A stretch of 64,000 nt of DNA from Sphingomonas sp. JUb134 (GCF_004341505.2 NZ_SLYP02000001.1:214501-278500); one strand, 5' to 3'. Shown: positions 34,371-43,755, counted from the stretch's first letter. The notes: generated by a model from the letters alone, not told the origin. Numbers and translations are program-made.

Positions 34371-36512
34371 TCAGAAGCGGTAGCTCAAGGTCACCGTCGC
34401 GTTGCGCGGCGCCCCGTAGCGATATTGGCTGAACGAACCCACGTTGCTGTAGAAGGTCTTGTCGAACAGATTGTCGACGTTGGCCTGCAGCTGCAGCTGC
34501 TCCGTCACGGCATAGCGCGCCATCAGGCTGACCAGGGTATAGCCGTCCTGCTGGAAGCGATACGGGGTGTTCAGGACCGGGTTCGTGCCGTCCGAATACG
34601 CCTTGCTGCGATAGTTCACGCCGCCGCCGATGGTAAGGCCCGCCAGCGGACCCTGCAGGTCATAGGTGGTGAAGATCTTGAGCAGCTTGCGCGGCTGGTC
34701 GGTGTTGGCGGGTATGTCGTCGGCATCTTCGGCCTTGAACTGGCTGTAGCTGGCGTTGACGTTCCAGCCCGGGAGTGGCTGGCCGGTCGCCTCCAGTTCG
34801 AAGCCTTTGCTGACCACGCCCTGGGCGGCGCGATAGGGTTGGAATATCTGGCCGTCGAGGATGACTTCCGGTCCGTCGATCTGCCCCACATTGTCCTGCT
34901 CGATGCGGAACAGCGCGATCGAGGTTTGCAGCGCGTCGCCGAAGAAGCTGCTCTTCAGGCCGATTTCATAGGCATCGCCGTCCAGAGGATCGAGCAACTG
35001 GTGTTCACGATCGTAAAGGTTCTGCGGCTGGAAGATCTTGGTGAAGCTGGCGTAGAGGCGGTGATTGGGCGTGATGTCGTAGAGCGCCCCGACATAGGGG
35101 ATGAACACGTCGTCATCGCCATAGTCGCTGTTCGTTCCCCAGGCATAGCCCGTCTGCTTCCAGCTGGCGATGCGCCCGCCCAGAATGACCTTGAACGGAT
35201 CGGCCACGTTCAGGCGGACGGCGCCGTAATAGCCGGTCTGCTTGATCCGCTCCTGTTCGTTGCGCACGGCCTCGGTGCCCCAGACCGGCTCGGGATAGGG
35301 GATGCCCTCCTGGCCGATCACCGGGACGTCGGTGAGCCAGGGCAGCGGCGCGTCGTAATTGTCGGTGTGGCGCTTGAGGATGCTGTGCAGCGCGCCGACC
35401 ACCACTTCATGCTCGCGCCCGAACAGGGACACCGCACCCTTTAGCTGGGCATCGAAGCTGTTCTGATAGCTCACGCCTGCCGACTTGTACGGATTGGTGC
35501 CGTCCATCGTGCCCGTCGCCTTGTCGACGGTACCGTACAGGTAGAGCAGCTGGGTATCGCTGGTGTTCTTGAGGCGGTTGTAATTGACCGTCAGGTTCCA
35601 CCGGTCACCGAGTTCCTGGCGGACGGTGGCAAAGATGTTCTGGTTGGTGCTGTTCCAATAGGTCCAGTCCGCCGCCGTCGTCTGCGAACGCGGAAGATCG
35701 GTCAGCGTGCCGTCGCTGTAGAAGGTCGGCAGCGCACCCCAGGTGGCGCCCCCCGGCTTGGTATCCTGATGGCTGATCCCTGCCCGCACCAGCGTCGTAT
35801 CGGTCAGGTCGGCGTCGACCACGCCATAAAGCACCCACTTCTTCTTGTTCTGGATGTCGATGTAGCTTTCGCCTTCCTCATAGCGGCCGACGACGCGGGC
35901 GCGCACGCGTCCGTCCGCCGTCAGCGCGCCGCCGACATCCGCCGACAGGCGCCAGGTGTCCCAGCTGCCGAGGCTGGCGCTGACATAGCCGGTCAGGTTG
36001 GTGGCATCGGCATGCTTGCGGACCAGATTCACCGAGGCCGAGGGGTCGCCCACGCCCGACAGGAGGCCGGTGGCACCCCGCACGATCTCCACCCGCTCAT
36101 AGATGGACACGTCGATGCTGGTCTCGCCGTTGCCGCCCGCCAGCGTCCAGGCCGCCGGCACGCCGTCCACCTGGGTATTCCGGATTTCGAAACCGCGCGC
36201 GAAGAAGCTGTTTCGGACATCGTCGAACTCGTTCGCGGACACGCCGACCGCGTTGGTGATGACGTCCTTCACCGTGATCAGATTCTGGTCGAGGATGCGC
36301 TGCGCGGTCATGATGCTGACCGACTGCGGCGTTTCGCGGACCGTGAGGCCCAGGCCGGTCGCCGTGTCGATCGCGTCCGGGAGGGTGTAGGAACCGACGA
36401 CGACGATCTCTTCGTCCGATGCGTTCGCGTTCGCGTCCGTTTCCTGCGCGGCTGCAGGAACCGCGACGAGCATGGCTGCTCCGCCCAGCAGAAACGCGAT
36501 CTTCAATTGCAT
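34371..36512 (-). CDS. TonB-dependent siderophore receptor
   Basis: About 713 residues. Signal peptide MQLKIAFLLGGAAMLVAVPAAA, then a plug domain with ETPQSVSIMTAQRI, FFARGFEIRNTQVDGVP and IYERVEIVRGATGLLSGVGDPSASVNLVRK, and a 22-strand barrel ending in the C-terminal TLSYRF. These plug phrases match FhuE/FpvA-type ferric hydroxamate or coprogen receptors. A TonB box candidate (EEIVVVGSY) lies just after the signal. I choose the ATG at 36512, which has GGGGAA upstream; ATGs at 36533 and 36545 are possible. A Fur-like palindrome lies upstream, supporting iron control. Confidence 0.92.
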   Translation of the reverse strand: MQLKIAFLLGGAAMLVAVPAAAQETDANANASDEEIVVVGSYTLPDAIDTATGLGLTVRETPQSVSIMTAQRILDQNLITVKDVITNAVGVSANEFDDVRNSFFARGFEIRNTQVDGVPAAWTLAGGNGETSIDVSIYERVEIVRGATGLLSGVGDPSASVNLVRKHADATNLTGYVSASLGSWDTWRLSADVGGALTADGRVRARVVGRYEEGESYIDIQNKKKWVLYGVVDADLTDTTLVRAGISHQDTKPGGATWGALPTFYSDGTLTDLPRSQTTAADWTYWNSTNQNIFATVRQELGDRWNLTVNYNRLKNTSDTQLLYLYGTVDKATGTMDGTNPYKSAGVSYQNSFDAQLKGAVSLFGREHEVVVGALHSILKRHTDNYDAPLPWLTDVPVIGQEGIPYPEPVWGTEAVRNEQERIKQTGYYGAVRLNVADPFKVILGGRIASWKQTGYAWGTNSDYGDDDVFIPYVGALYDITPNHRLYASFTKIFQPQNLYDREHQLLDPLDGDAYEIGLKSSFFGDALQTSIALFRIEQDNVGQIDGPEVILDGQIFQPYRAAQGVVSKGFELEATGQPLPGWNVNASYSQFKAEDADDIPANTDQPRKLLKIFTTYDLQGPLAGLTIGGGVNYRSKAYSDGTNPVLNTPYRFQQDGYTLVSLMARYAVTEQLQLQANVDNLFDKTFYSNVGSFSQYRYGAPRNATVTLSYRF

Positions 36513-36562
36513 GACTTTCCCCACAACGCTCATTGCCCAAGGCATGGCTCCCGCTAGGAGAG

Positions 36563-36579
36563 TTGCGCATCATTCGCAA
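36563..36579 (-). promoter_or_regulatory. Fur-like box upstream of the siderophore receptor gene
   Basis: A 17-bp palindrome TTGCGnAT-n-ATnCGCAA with one arm mismatch, 50 bases before the chosen start. Read on the minus strand it contains AATGATGCGCAA, close to the AATGATT-type core of Fur boxes. Position and target fit iron repression. Confidence 0.6.
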
Positions 36580-36640
36580 TAGCAGGTCGTGAGATTCTTG
36601 ATCTCCGCTGGGACGGACGCGGCCCTGGTCGATTAACCGA

Positions 36641-37648
36641 CTAGGCGGCTGTCCTGACCCAGCCTGCGAGTTCCCGTGCCAGAACGGCCCGGAGCATCGC
36701 GATCCCGCCGGCGCTGGCGTTCAGGCACGGCAGATAGGCGAACTCGGCGCCGCCCGCTTCGACGAAGGTCTCGCGTCCCCGGATCGCGAGTTCCTCCAGC
36801 GTTTCGACGCAATCAGCCGAAAAGCCCGGCGCGAAGATCGCCACCTTCGTCACGCCCTTGGCGGGAAGGCCGGCGAGCACCGTGTCGGTGGCAGGCCCCA
36901 GCCACTTCGCGGGGCCGAAGCGCGACTGGAAGCTGACGGTCAGATCCCGGCCCAGCGCCTTCGAGAGAAGCTGTCCGGTCTCCAGGCATTGGCGGTAATA
37001 GGGATCGCCCAGGTCCATGGTGCGCAGGGGCATGCCGTGGAAGCTCGCCACCAGCGCCTCCGGCTCCCAGTCGAGTGTCGCGAGACTTGCCCCGACCGAA
37101 GCCTTCAGCGCGTCGATATAGGCTGGATCGTCATGATAGGGCGGCAGCGTGCGGATCGCCGGTTGCCAGCGCATCCCCGCCAGCGCCTCGAACGCCTTGT
37201 CGTTCGCCGTCGCCGTCGTGGCCGCGCAATATTGCGGGTAGAGCGGCGCCAGCAGAATGCGCGCGCACCCCGCCTCTTTCAGTGCACGCACCCGGTCGCC
37301 GATGGCGGGGCTGCCATAGCGCATCGCATAGTCCACCACGACGTCCGCGCCGAACGCGCCCTGCAGCGCCGCCGCCTGCTCCCGGGTGATGGCCGCAAGC
37401 GGGGGTCCGGCGTCGGTCCACACCTGGGCATAGGCATGCGCCGACTTGCTGGGGCGGGTGGTGAGGACTGCCCCGCGCAGGATCGGCTGCCACAGCAGTT
37501 GCGGAAGCTCGATGACCCGGCGGTCGGACAGGAACTCGGCAAGGTAGCGCCGTACCGCCCCGGGTTCCGGTGCGTCGGGCGTGCCCAGGTTGATGAGCAG
37601 CACGCCGACGCGGGGAGAGGGGGTGGCGGGATGGTTCGCCGGGATCAT
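36641..37648 (-). CDS. hemH: Ferrochelatase
   Basis: A 335-residue enzyme inserting ferrous iron into protoporphyrin IX, the last step of heme synthesis, at the membrane. Motifs are GVLLINLGTPDAP, FLSDRRVIELP, LLAPLYPQYCAATT, the catalytic His in SFHGMP, and the Glu-bearing PGFSADCVETLEE. GGGGAGG lies upstream of the ATG at 37648, which decides against an ATG six codons upstream. It starts 14 bases after the ankyrin gene ends, in the catalase-ankyrin-hemH row, and ends 128 bases from the divergent-reading siderophore receptor leader. Confidence 0.94.
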   Translation of the reverse strand: MIPANHPATPSPRVGVLLINLGTPDAPEPGAVRRYLAEFLSDRRVIELPQLLWQPILRGAVLTTRPSKSAHAYAQVWTDAGPPLAAITREQAAALQGAFGADVVVDYAMRYGSPAIGDRVRALKEAGCARILLAPLYPQYCAATTATANDKAFEALAGMRWQPAIRTLPPYHDDPAYIDALKASVGASLATLDWEPEALVASFHGMPLRTMDLGDPYYRQCLETGQLLSKALGRDLTVSFQSRFGPAKWLGPATDTVLAGLPAKGVTKVAIFAPGFSADCVETLEELAIRGRETFVEAGGAEFAYLPCLNASAGGIAMLRAVLARELAGWVRTAA

Positions 37649-37662
37649 GCGACCGCCTCCCC

Positions 37663-38235
37663 TCACTTGGCGGAGAGCGCCGCTGCCAGCGCCGTGTTGC
37701 CCTGCGCGGCAGCGACCGAGGCGGCGGTCCGGCCGGTCGCATCCGCGATATTGGCATCCGCTCCGGCCGCCACCAGCAGGTCGACCTGAGCGGTCCGGCT
37801 GAACAGCGCGGCCATCATCAGGGCGGTCTGACCGGCCTTGTTGCGCGCGTTCACGTCGCAGCCGGTCTTGAGCAACCGAGCGGCGATGGCGTCGTCACCC
37901 TTGAACGCGACGCCCATCTGGGCGGTGTTGCCCTGGCCGGCGTCCGGCTTGCACGGATCGGCACCGCGTTCGAGCAGCGCCTCCACTGCCTCCTTCTGGC
38001 CGTTGTACGCGGCGAGGATCAGCGGCGTGAAACCGCGCCTGTCATACCCGTCGACGTCGGCGCCGGCCCTCACAAGGGTGTCGATCATGTCGACCCGTCC
38101 CAGGCGGGCGGCGTCGAACAGCAGTTCCTGCCGGCGCTCCGCCGACGGGACGGCGGCTGCCGGAGCCGCCGAGGCGGCCGGCACCTGCTGGGGAGTCGCC
38201 GCTGCAAGCAGCGCGGCAGTCAGCACGACAAACAT
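37663..38235 (-). CDS. Exported ankyrin-repeat protein (AnkB-like)
   Basis: About 190 residues: a signal-like start (MFVVLTAALLAAATPQQ) and four to five ankyrin repeats (LFDAARLGRVDMIDTLVRAGADVDGYD, RGFTPLILAAYNGQKEAVEALLERGAD, and so on). In Pseudomonas aeruginosa a periplasmic ankyrin protein, AnkB, is encoded next to catalase KatB and is needed for full catalase function. The same gene order here, with an exported catalase upstream, suggests the same role. The ATG at 38235 has AAAGGA upstream; a TTG one codon earlier is the alternative. Confidence 0.88.
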   Translation of the reverse strand: MFVVLTAALLAAATPQQVPAASAAPAAAVPSAERRQELLFDAARLGRVDMIDTLVRAGADVDGYDRRGFTPLILAAYNGQKEAVEALLERGADPCKPDAGQGNTAQMGVAFKGDDAIAARLLKTGCDVNARNKAGQTALMMAALFSRTAQVDLLVAAGADANIADATGRTAASVAAAQGNTALAAALSAK

Positions 38236-38259
38236 CAAGGGTCCTTTGCTGAAGGGGGT

Positions 38260-38300
38260 GGGTCCCGGCGCGGGAGAGGGGGGGGCGAGCGCCGGGACCC
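38260..38300 (-). other. Intercistronic stem-loop between catalase and ankyrin genes
   Basis: A perfect 12-base stem GGGTCCCGGCGC/GCGCCGGGACCC with a 17-base purine-rich loop, filling the gap between the two genes. It may attenuate transcription or protect the catalase message, setting the ratio of catalase to ankyrin and HemH. Confidence 0.6.
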
Positions 38301-38309
38301 TCGGGGCGA

Positions 38310-40022
38310 TCAGTTCGCCCCGAACTGCTCAGGATAGGCGGCGCGATATTCGTTCGCCGCCTTCACGACTTCGGACAGGGGCACGTTCACCGCCTTGGCG
38401 ACGCGCGTCCCATAGTCCTTGTCGGCCTGGTAGAAGTAGCTGAGCATCATGGTCTTCACCCGCATCGAGGTGACCTGGCCCAGGTCGCCCGCCAGGTTCT
38501 TGACCAGGTCCGCCTTGTCCTGCGGCTTCAGCGACCGGTAGAAGATGCCTGCCTGCTCGAAATTGTTGGTCTTCTCGATCGGCTTCGAGTCCACGATGCC
38601 GGAGACTTCATAGGTCGAGTTTCGGAACTCGGCCGCCGTCGTCTTGGGCGCCGTGTCGGCCGGGAAGTAGTTCACGTCCGACGAGCGCTGCGTGGCGTTC
38701 AGCTGCCCGTCCTGGTTGTTGTTCACCACGGCTACCCGCGGCCGGTTCACCGGAAGCGTCATGACGTTGGCGCCCACGCGATACCGCTGGGTGTCGGCAT
38801 AGGAGAACAGCCGGCCCTGGAGCATGCGGTCGGGCGACGGTTCGATGCCCGGCACCATGTTCGACGGGGCGAATGCCGACTGCTCGGTCCATTCGAAGAA
38901 GTTGTCGGGGACCTTGTTGAGCGTCATCTCGCCGATCTTCTTGAACGGCACGCCCAGCCACTCCTTGGTGTCGTCGAAGGGATTGTAGTTCAGCGACGCG
39001 AACTGGTCGGCGGACATGGTCTGCACCATCAGGTCCCAGCTCGGGTGGTTGCCTGCGGAGATCTGGCCGTAGAGGTCGTCGGTCAGGAAGTTGAAGTTTG
39101 CCTTCGCGACCTGTTCGCCGTTCAGGTTCTTGACGCCCTGGCGGCTGATCCAGCGGAACTTGGCGAAGATCGTCTTGCCTTGGGCATTCACCAGCTTGAA
39201 CGCGTGGACGCCATTGCCGTCCATCGTGCGATAGGATGCGGGCGTGCCCAGGTTCGTCCATACCTGGGTGATCATGTTGGTGGCCTCGGGCGTCTTCGAG
39301 AAGAAGTCGAACAGGCGGTTCGGATCCTGCTTGTTGGTGACCGGCGAAGGCTTGAGCGAGTGGATCATGTCCGGGAACTGGATCGCATCGCGGATGAAGA
39401 AGATCGGCAGGTTGTTGCCGACGAGGTCCCAGTTGCCCTGATCGGTGTAGAACTTGGTCGCGAAGCCGTGGGGATCGCGCATCGTCTCCGGGCTCCCCGC
39501 GCCGTGGATGACGGTCGAGAAGCGGACGAACACCGGCGTTTCCTTGCCCGGCGCGAACAGCGACGCCTTGGTGATGTCGGAGATGTCGGCGGTGGCGCGG
39601 AACACACCCTGAGCACCCGTGCCGCGGGCATGGACGACGCGCTCCGGCACGCGCTCCCGGTCGAACCGGGCGAGCTTCTCGATCAGGTGCGCGTCTTCCA
39701 GCAGCACCGGCCCCATGTCGCCCACCGCCTTGGAATGGCGGTTCTCGCCGATGGGCGCGCCGTTATCGCGGGTGAATTGGGGTGCGCTGGCCGCAGCGCC
39801 ATCCCCACCGGCCTGAACGGTGCCTGCGACGCCCGGCTGCGACAGCACGGGCCGCTCGGGAACGGTCGGCGCGGCGGCGGTCTGCATGCGGCTGGCGGCC
39901 TGGGTCGAGGCGGGATCCGCGACCTGGTGTGCCTGTGCAAGCACGGGCCCGACGAGCGAGAGATTGATGCACGCAGCCAAGAGCCCGGCGCGCGAGGTAG
40001 TGAAAGCCATCATGTCGTCCAT
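38310..40022 (-). CDS. Exported monofunctional heme catalase (KatB-like)
   Basis: A 570-residue clade-III-like small-subunit catalase with an N-terminal export signal (AGLLAACINLSLVGPVLAQA) and about 60 residues of Ala/Pro/Gln-rich linker before the catalytic core. The distal His is in ERVVHARGTGAQG, the Asn in LVGNNLPIFFIRDA, and the proximal heme Tyr in RLFSYADTQRYRVG. It breaks down hydrogen peroxide, here most likely in the periplasm. ATGs at 40022, 40013 and 40010 all allow the signal. It heads a probable operon with the ankyrin gene and hemH. Confidence 0.92.
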   Translation of the reverse strand: MDDMMAFTTSRAGLLAACINLSLVGPVLAQAHQVADPASTQAASRMQTAAAPTVPERPVLSQPGVAGTVQAGGDGAAASAPQFTRDNGAPIGENRHSKAVGDMGPVLLEDAHLIEKLARFDRERVPERVVHARGTGAQGVFRATADISDITKASLFAPGKETPVFVRFSTVIHGAGSPETMRDPHGFATKFYTDQGNWDLVGNNLPIFFIRDAIQFPDMIHSLKPSPVTNKQDPNRLFDFFSKTPEATNMITQVWTNLGTPASYRTMDGNGVHAFKLVNAQGKTIFAKFRWISRQGVKNLNGEQVAKANFNFLTDDLYGQISAGNHPSWDLMVQTMSADQFASLNYNPFDDTKEWLGVPFKKIGEMTLNKVPDNFFEWTEQSAFAPSNMVPGIEPSPDRMLQGRLFSYADTQRYRVGANVMTLPVNRPRVAVVNNNQDGQLNATQRSSDVNYFPADTAPKTTAAEFRNSTYEVSGIVDSKPIEKTNNFEQAGIFYRSLKPQDKADLVKNLAGDLGQVTSMRVKTMMLSYFYQADKDYGTRVAKAVNVPLSEVVKAANEYRAAYPEQFGAN

Positions 40023-40267
40023 GTTGTCGGGTTACGGGATGTCGGCGGTCGCCGGCATCACAGCGGTGCGGCCCCTTGGCCCGGCCGGGCGCCGGACCGC
40101 CAACGAGCAATGCCGATCACTGTAAGCGAGGAATTTGTCGGAGCATTGGGGTGCGCGCGAAATCCGGAAGCGATGCCGGGGCTCCGAGCCTCTGGCGCCT
40201 GCAACTCGCCGCACTCGGCGTCGCCCCGACTGGTTCAGCGGCTGCAAGTGCGCGATAGCTACGCGCC

Positions 40268-41248
40268 ATGACCCGCCCTTCCGCTCCTGCCGCCGCCCTG
40301 CTTGGCATGCTCGCGCTGCTTGCCGGCAATCCAGCCGCCGCCCAGCAGTCGGGTCCGCCCGGTTTGAGCGTGGTCGATGCGGTGCAGAAGCTGAAGCCCG
40401 GCGGTTACCTGTGGGCGCCGCAGGTCGCACCCGACGGGCCGATGATGATCGTGGTGAGCCTTCGCCTGCAGCGCGCCTATGTCTATCGCAACGGGGTGAT
40501 GATCGGCGTTTCCACCATCTCTTCCGGCGCCAAGGGACACGAGACGCCGACCGGCGTCTTCACCGTCCTTCAGAAGGACATCGACCATAAGTCGAACCTG
40601 TACAACGGCGCGCCCATGCCGTTCATGCAGCGCCTGACCTGGGACGGGATCGCCATGCATGCCGGCAACCTGCCCGGCTACCCGGCCTCCCACGGCTGCA
40701 TCCGGCTGCCGCTCGCCTTTGCGCGGCTGCTCTACGGCGCCACCAGCAAGGGCATGACGGTGGTGATCACCCAGGATGCGCCGGTACCCCGCGTGGCTCC
40801 GACCCCGCAGCTGCTGAAGGCGGGCAAGACCGCCCGCTCTCCGTCCGGGGATGCCGGTTTCTGGCAGCCCGAACGCGCAACCTCCGGCCCCGTTTCGATC
40901 ATCGTCAGCGCGGCAGATCGGCGGGTGGTGGTGCTGCGCAACGGCGTGGAGATCGGGGCAGCCCCCGTCACCCTGCGCGGCGCCATTCCTCGCCCTGCGG
41001 CCTATGTCGCCAGCAGCGTCGATGCCGCCGGGGCGCACTGGACCAAGGTCGCGCTTCCCTGGGACGGCAAGGCGGCGAACTCCCCCGTCGCGGAGGACAA
41101 GGACCCCATCAGCGTCGATCCGCGCTTCCGCGATCGCCTGTTGCCGCTGCTGGTCGCGGGCACCACCGTCGTGGTCACGCCCGACAGCCTCAGCAGCGGC
41201 AGCACGGGTGCGCCGATCACGCTTATGACGGACACCGGCGAGCCCTGA
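40268..41248 (+). CDS. L,D-transpeptidase family protein with degenerate second domain
   Basis: A 326-residue exported protein (signal up to about AAAQ, residue 25). The YkuD domain (about 57-170) has MMIVVSLRLQRAYVYRNGVMIG and the active site HAGNLPGYPASHGCIRLP, with His131, His142, Cys144 and Arg146. Such enzymes cross-link peptidoglycan or attach lipoproteins to it. From about residue 210 a second copy of the opening YkuD strand pair (VSIIVSAADRRVVVLRNGVEIG) appears but lacks the Cys motif. It may be an inactive structural repeat. The upstream 245 bases, shared with the divergent catalase gene, show no clear operator. Confidence 0.87.
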   Translation: MTRPSAPAAALLGMLALLAGNPAAAQQSGPPGLSVVDAVQKLKPGGYLWAPQVAPDGPMMIVVSLRLQRAYVYRNGVMIGVSTISSGAKGHETPTGVFTVLQKDIDHKSNLYNGAPMPFMQRLTWDGIAMHAGNLPGYPASHGCIRLPLAFARLLYGATSKGMTVVITQDAPVPRVAPTPQLLKAGKTARSPSGDAGFWQPERATSGPVSIIVSAADRRVVVLRNGVEIGAAPVTLRGAIPRPAAYVASSVDAAGAHWTKVALPWDGKAANSPVAEDKDPISVDPRFRDRLLPLLVAGTTVVVTPDSLSSGSTGAPITLMTDTGEP

Positions 41249-41311
41249 CCGCCGGCCATGACCGAGTTACCGATCCGGTGGGGCGAGCAGGGCTCTGGGA
41301 GCCCCCTCCGC

Positions 41312-43549
41312 TCAGTTGGCGTCGGCGAGCGCGGACGAGTGCCCGCCGACGCGGAACACCGCGTCCATGGCCGTCGCGGGCATCGGCCGGCTGAGCAGGT
41401 AGCCCTGGAGCGAATTGCAGCCGATCTCGGACAGGAAGAAGCGCTGCTCGGCAGTCTCCACGCCTTCCGCCGTCACCTTCAGGCCGCTCGCCTTGGCGAG
41501 ATCGATGATCGCCTGGATGATCGGACTGCCGTCCTCCGTGCTGCCGATGCCGCTCACGAATGACCGGTCGATCTTGATGCGATCGACGTCGAAGTTGCGC
41601 AGATGGGTGAAGGAGGAATAGCCGGTCCCGAAATCGTCTAGTGCGACCTTCACCCCCCGCGCGCGCAGCGCCGTCAGATTGGGCTGGCAGGTGGCCGCAT
41701 TCTCGATGAAGCTGGTCTCGGTGATCTCCACTTCCAGCCGGGCCGGGTCCAGGCCCGTTCGTTTCAGTATTTCCGTCACGCGCTCGGCGAAGCGCGCGTT
41801 GCGTAGTTGAACGGCCGACACATTGACCGAGATCGTCCCGATCGGCCAATTCACCGCTGCGCGACAGGCCTGCTCGAGCACCCACTCCCCGAGTTGCTCG
41901 ATGAGCCCGGCCTCCTCGGCGATCGGCACGAAGATGGTAGGCGAGATGACGCCCTTTTCCGGATGCCGCCACCGAACGAGTGCCTCCGCCCCGGTGATGA
42001 CGTCGCTCTGCGCCGAATAGAGCGGTTGGTAATAGACCTCGAGTCCACTGCCGGTGTCCAGCGCGGTGCGCAGCCCCGTTTCGATCTCCTTGCGTCGCCT
42101 CAGGCTGGCGTCCATTCCTTCGGCAAAGAAGGTGTAGCGTCCCTTGCCCGCACTTTTCGCCTCGTAGAGCGCGATGTCCGCCTTGCGCGCGAGTTCGGTC
42201 CGCTCGCCCGCATCGGCGGGCCCCATGGCGATGCCGATGCTGACGCCGACCCGCGCCTGGGTGCCGGCGATGTCGATCGGGCGGCTGATCTCCTCGACGA
42301 TCCGCATGCACAGGATCTCGGCCTCGGCCGGGCCTTCGATGTCGCACTGGATGATCGCGAATTCGTCGCCGCCCACGCGCGCGACCAGGTCCGTCGAGCG
42401 GACCAGCGCGGCGAGCCGAGTCCCCACCTGCCGGATGAGTTCGTCGCCGGCAGGGTGGCCGAGGGTGTCGTTGACGTTCTTGAACCCGTCCAGGTCGAGG
42501 TACAGAAGCGCGAGCGAGGTGGATGCGGCACGCGCATGGGCGAGCTGATGCGCGAGGCGATCGTCGAACAGCGCGCGGTTGGCGAGCCCCGTCAGCGAGT
42601 CGTGGAAGGCGAGATGCTGCGCCTGCGCCTCGCTCGCCTCCAGCCGCAGTGTGCCCTGTCGCACATGGCGCAGCAAAATGGTCACGATCGCGAAGATGAG
42701 GAGAAGCGATGCGCCCATCACGGGGGCCACGCGCTCCACCAGCAGCGAACCCGGCTGGAACGGTTGCCAGACGACGTAGCCGAGCAACTGGTCGGCCGAG
42801 GAGCGCAGCGGCACCGCCCCCTCTGCCTGGGCAGCGAGCGGCCGTTTCGCAAAGGCCGCGCCTTGGAGCTGGTATCGCTCGGAAAGCTCCCTTGTGAAGC
42901 CCGTGTCGAGATACCGCACCGCGATGTGCAGGAACTCGGTACCGGCAGCCTGGGGAATGGTGCCGGTGTCCGAGGTGATCGGCTTTACGCTGACGATGGC
43001 AGGGTGACCGCTGACGATGGCGAGGTCGATCGTTCCCGGCGTCAGCGCCGATGGCCCCACATCTTCCGGAGAGGGGTGACGCAGCTTGCGGCGCAGTTCC
43101 GCGACGAGCGGAACGGCGATGCGCGCGATGTCATGATGGTAGGCGGAGGCAGAAAGGCGGCGCCCGGCGCGCATCGCATAGAGCGGCTCGTCCTTGGGGT
43201 TCAGGACAAAGGCTTCGTCATGCCCGTAATAGGTGCGCATCCACACGCCAAGGTTGGTATCCAGCCACACCGGGTCCTGACGAAAGGCTCGCACGTGCCG
43301 GACCGCATCGTCCCAGACGGTGACGCCCTCCTGGTCGTGCGCGATCCGCGCGATGCTCTGCGCAAGCACGGTCGAGATCACGCCATGTTCGCGCTGGAAG
43401 GCGAGCCGGTCGGCCTGACGCGCGGAGAACAGGACCAGCGCGGCGATCAGCACCGCCATCGCCGCGACCGTGGCGAGGGCAGGTGCGACCACTTGGGCGA
43501 CGAACCGCCTGCGGCCCGCGCGCCCGGCTGAGTTCTGTGCCGGCTCCAT
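41312..43549 (-). CDS. CHASE4-GGDEF-EAL membrane c-di-GMP protein
   Basis: 745 residues. Two transmembrane helices (about 18-42 and 273-294) flank a periplasmic CHASE4-like sensor (DQEGVTVWDDAVRH, FVLNPKDEPLYAMRAG). The GGDEF domain has RVGGDEFAII at 393-397 and the Mg-binding LYLDLDGFKNVND. The EAL domain has AEALVRWRHPE (522-524), NVSAVQL, DDFGTGYSS, IKIDRSF, AEGVET and QGYLLSRPM, so both catalytic sites look intact. It could make or degrade cyclic di-GMP in response to a periplasmic cue. It is divergent from a TonB receptor. Confidence 0.93.
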   Translation of the reverse strand: MEPAQNSAGRAGRRRFVAQVVAPALATVAAMAVLIAALVLFSARQADRLAFQREHGVISTVLAQSIARIAHDQEGVTVWDDAVRHVRAFRQDPVWLDTNLGVWMRTYYGHDEAFVLNPKDEPLYAMRAGRRLSASAYHHDIARIAVPLVAELRRKLRHPSPEDVGPSALTPGTIDLAIVSGHPAIVSVKPITSDTGTIPQAAGTEFLHIAVRYLDTGFTRELSERYQLQGAAFAKRPLAAQAEGAVPLRSSADQLLGYVVWQPFQPGSLLVERVAPVMGASLLLIFAIVTILLRHVRQGTLRLEASEAQAQHLAFHDSLTGLANRALFDDRLAHQLAHARAASTSLALLYLDLDGFKNVNDTLGHPAGDELIRQVGTRLAALVRSTDLVARVGGDEFAIIQCDIEGPAEAEILCMRIVEEISRPIDIAGTQARVGVSIGIAMGPADAGERTELARKADIALYEAKSAGKGRYTFFAEGMDASLRRRKEIETGLRTALDTGSGLEVYYQPLYSAQSDVITGAEALVRWRHPEKGVISPTIFVPIAEEAGLIEQLGEWVLEQACRAAVNWPIGTISVNVSAVQLRNARFAERVTEILKRTGLDPARLEVEITETSFIENAATCQPNLTALRARGVKVALDDFGTGYSSFTHLRNFDVDRIKIDRSFVSGIGSTEDGSPIIQAIIDLAKASGLKVTAEGVETAEQRFFLSEIGCNSLQGYLLSRPMPATAMDAVFRVGGHSSALADAN

Positions 43550-43713
43550 GCTTCAAGGGGTAGGGAGTGGCAGTTAAGGAGGTCTTGCTGCAAAGCCTTG
43601 CCACGCCCGACTCCTCAAGAAAAAATCTCCGGTGTCCCAAGGAGTTGCGCCACCCGGCACTTTCTCCCTGTGCGGGTCGTGAGGCCCCAATTCGAAGCCT
43701 GGCGGCCCTTCTT

Positions 43714-43723
43714 GCGTTAACGC
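43714..43723. promoter_or_regulatory. Short palindrome upstream of the TonB receptor gene
   Basis: A perfect 10-bp GCGTTAACGC, 33 bases before the receptor ATG, in the divergent promoter region. It is short and could be chance, but its size and position fit an operator half-turn site. Confidence 0.25.
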
Positions 43724-43755
43724 CGAAATCATCAATCTGCTGGATAGCCGCGGGC

